Source of the DNA: Candidatus Fermentithermobacillaceae bacterium
Lineage (GTDB): Bacteria > Bacillota > Sulfobacillia > Fermentithermobacillales > Fermentithermobacillaceae
Length of the DNA stretch: 51,650 bases
Assembly: GCA_018052455.1 (NCBI GenBank)
Contig: JAGPNE010000003.1
Span: 1 to 51,650 of the forward strand
Direction: 5' to 3'
The notes below the pieces were generated by a model. That model made no database searches and was not told the DNA's origin. It saw nothing but the letters and a program-made list of their open reading frames with translations. The translations under genes were made by a program, and so were the position numbers. The first letter of the stretch is position 1; each line of letters opens with the position of its first letter. This document shows positions 50,370 to 51,650 of the stretch, one piece after another.

Positions 50370-51650
50370 TCAAAGATCTCTTACGAGTTCTTTGAAGACC
50401 CGTCCTCGCTGCTCGAAATTATCGAACATATCATAACTTGCACACGCAGGCGAAAGAACAACCGAGTCTCCCGAAGCAGCAACCGAATAGGCTAGACTCA
50501 CTGCTTCTTTTAGATCCTCAGCCCGCAGCAGATCAATATTCTCACGTCTTGGCTTTCTAGCACTTGCCGCAGCCTTATCTATGGCCTCTTCAATTTTTCC
50601 GGCACATGCGCCCAGCAAAACTACTTTCGCATCTTTCTCCACGATTTTCTTCGCCAAATCATCGAATAACAGCCCCTTGTCATATCCCCCGAGTATTACC
50701 ACAACAGGGCCTGGCATAGATTCGAGAAGAGCAATCGTCCTGTCGGGTGAAGTTGCAATAGAGTCGTTGTAGAACTTGACTCCGTTTAATTCGCGCACAT
50801 ATTCAATTCTATGCTCCAATCCATGAAATGATCGGATGGCATCCCTTATTCCACGGGTACTTGCGCCAAGTCTCATTGACATGAGGATCGCACCAAGGGC
50901 ATTAGATATATTATGCTGACCAGGTATTAAAAAGTCACTCTTTCTGGCAACACAAACTGGTTGGCCGATCTCAGGCACATATATCAGGTTTTCTCCATCT
51001 AAGAACCCCCATGGAACTCTAGAACAGTCCTTAGTCGGGTCTGGCGGAGTAAGCGAAAAGAAACCAACCTTTCCACGGCATTCACCTGCAAGATCTCGTA
51101 CCAGGCCATCATCATGATTGAGAAACGTCCAGTCATCGTGTTCTTGGAACCTAAGAATGTTCTTCTTAGAGTTCACATATTCCTCGAAGTCCGTGTGTAT
51201 ATCTAGGTGGTTCGGCCGGATGTTTAGAATCAGAGACACATCAGGGCTTACGTCACACAACTGCAGTTGAAAACTAGACAGCTCAAGTACCACGATCGCA
51301 TCTTCGGGGATGTCGTCAACTCCTTCTATTAGCACAGATCCTATATTGCCTCCCAAAAGGATCGGCCGTCCAGGAAAACTATGCTTGAGCATTGAAAACG
51401 CAAGCGCTGAGGTGGTAGTCTTCCCTGCGCTCCCGGTGACTCCGCCCACTTTAGCCTTGCATCTTCGAAGGAAAAGCGCGATTTCTGTAGAAATGAATGC
51501 ACCGCGTCTTTTAGCTTCCATGACCTCGGGTTGGTTTTTCCTCATGCCAGGCGTCAAAAATATGTTGCTATACGAACAAAGCGATTCTAAATACCGTTCT
51601 CCCAGACTCCATTCAACGCCTAACGCGGAAAACTCGTCATAAACGGCACC
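50370..51650 (-). CDS. murD: UDP-N-acetylmuramoylalanine-D-glutamate ligase, partial at its N-terminus
   Basis: Adds D-Glu to UDP-MurNAc-L-Ala in peptidoglycan synthesis. The window end cuts the first part of the N-terminal domain; the frame is open to base 51650. The ATP motif is GGVTGSAGKTTTSAL, followed by ELSSFQLQLC, LNIRPNHLDIHTDFEEYVNSK (in parts) and the substrate-domain sequences IPGQHNISNALGAI and FHGLEHRIEYVRELNGVKFYNDSIATSPD (in parts). LSPACASYDMFDNFEQRGRVF at the C-terminus separates MurD from other Mur ligases. The gene would be followed by nth after 51 bases, probably from an unrelated promoter. Confidence 0.95.
   Translation of the reverse strand, partial: GAVYDEFSALGVEWSLGERYLESLCSYSNIFLTPGMRKNQPEVMEAKRRGAFISTEIALFLRRCKAKVGGVTGSAGKTTTSALAFSMLKHSFPGRPILLGGNIGSVLIEGVDDIPEDAIVVLELSSFQLQLCDVSPDVSLILNIRPNHLDIHTDFEEYVNSKKNILRFQEHDDWTFLNHDDGLVRDLAGECRGKVGFFSLTPPDPTKDCSRVPWGFLDGENLIYVPEIGQPVCVARKSDFLIPGQHNISNALGAILMSMRLGASTRGIRDAIRSFHGLEHRIEYVRELNGVKFYNDSIATSPDRTIALLESMPGPVVVILGGYDKGLLFDDLAKKIVEKDAKVVLLGACAGKIEEAIDKAAASARKPRRENIDLLRAEDLKEAVSLAYSVAASGDSVVLSPACASYDMFDNFEQRGRVFKELVRDL

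Noticed and set aside
1..51650. CRISPR arrays, insertion sequences, prophage, toxin-antitoxin or defence islands
   Set aside because: No repeat arrays, transposases, integrases or defence-type genes are seen in any region; gene content is housekeeping and metabolic.

Overview
The window looks like chromosome from a deep-branching, low-to-mid GC member of the Bacillota (Clostridia-like). I cannot name the genus from sequence alone. The evidence is the AddAB (not RecBCD) recombinase pair, RNase J, a SpoIIE-type phosphatase, a pyruvate kinase with the extra C-terminal phosphohistidine domain, a NusA-InfB operon carrying YlxR, DUF503 and NrnA, and very strong AAAGGAGGTGAT-like ribosome-binding sites. 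TTG and GTG starts are very common. No phage, insertion sequence, plasmid or CRISPR feature is visible. Almost all genes lie on the minus strand.

Layout. 1-2.6 kb: a partial stand-alone GMP-synthase ATP-pyrophosphatase and an ABC-F ATPase behind a structured leader. 2.8-6.9 kb (plus strand): nitroreductase, M20 amidohydrolase, HD-GYP protein and SpoIIE-like phosphatase. 7.0-10.6 kb (minus): glycine C-acetyltransferase, a D-threonine aldolase/D-serine dehydratase-like enzyme and a DRG-like TGS GTPase. 10.7-18.4 kb: addA and addB. 18.5-31.4 kb: a long RNA/translation block, read in transcription order as rimP-nusA-ylxR-infB-DUF503-rbfA-nrnA-truB-ribF-rpsO-pnp-nfo-rnj. 31.6-40.4 kb: tautomerase, S9 peptidase, PucR regulator, M24 Xaa-Pro-type peptidase, a five-gene FAD/Fe-S amino-acid dehydrogenase set headed by a small frameshifted gene, and a glyoxylate-reductase-like dehydrogenase. 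40.6-43.6 kb: ferritin-like protein, tRNA-Leu(CAA), fxsA, a 38-residue OadG-like peptide and oadB, the last behind a yybP-ykoY (Mn2+) riboswitch. 43.7-51.65 kb: pyk, a small conserved protein, dnaE, a zinc ribbon protein, nth and partial murD.

How the parts work together (inference). The 31.8-40.4 kb region reads as a peptide/amino-acid catabolic locus: two peptidases, a PucR regulator (the family of the Bacillus proline regulator PutR) and a multisubunit dehydrogenase resembling archaeal PDH1, HcnABC and D-hydroxyproline dehydrogenase. A D-2-hydroxyacid dehydrogenase next to it could reduce the keto acid or glyoxylate formed. kbl and the D-threonine aldolase-like gene add a threonine/glycine branch.

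The most interesting signals are regulatory. (1) An rpsO leader hairpin has an apical loop complementary to the rpsO ribosome-binding site, a candidate S15 autoregulatory pseudoknot. (2) A Mn2+-type riboswitch with a mutually exclusive terminator sits in front of a sodium-pump subunit gene. (3) Near-cognate start codons (ATT for nusA, CTG for ribF and an ABC-F gene) are supported by ribosome-binding sites and family N-termini. (4) A small first gene of the dehydrogenase operon is split at TTT-TGA, where a +1 slip would restore the frame.
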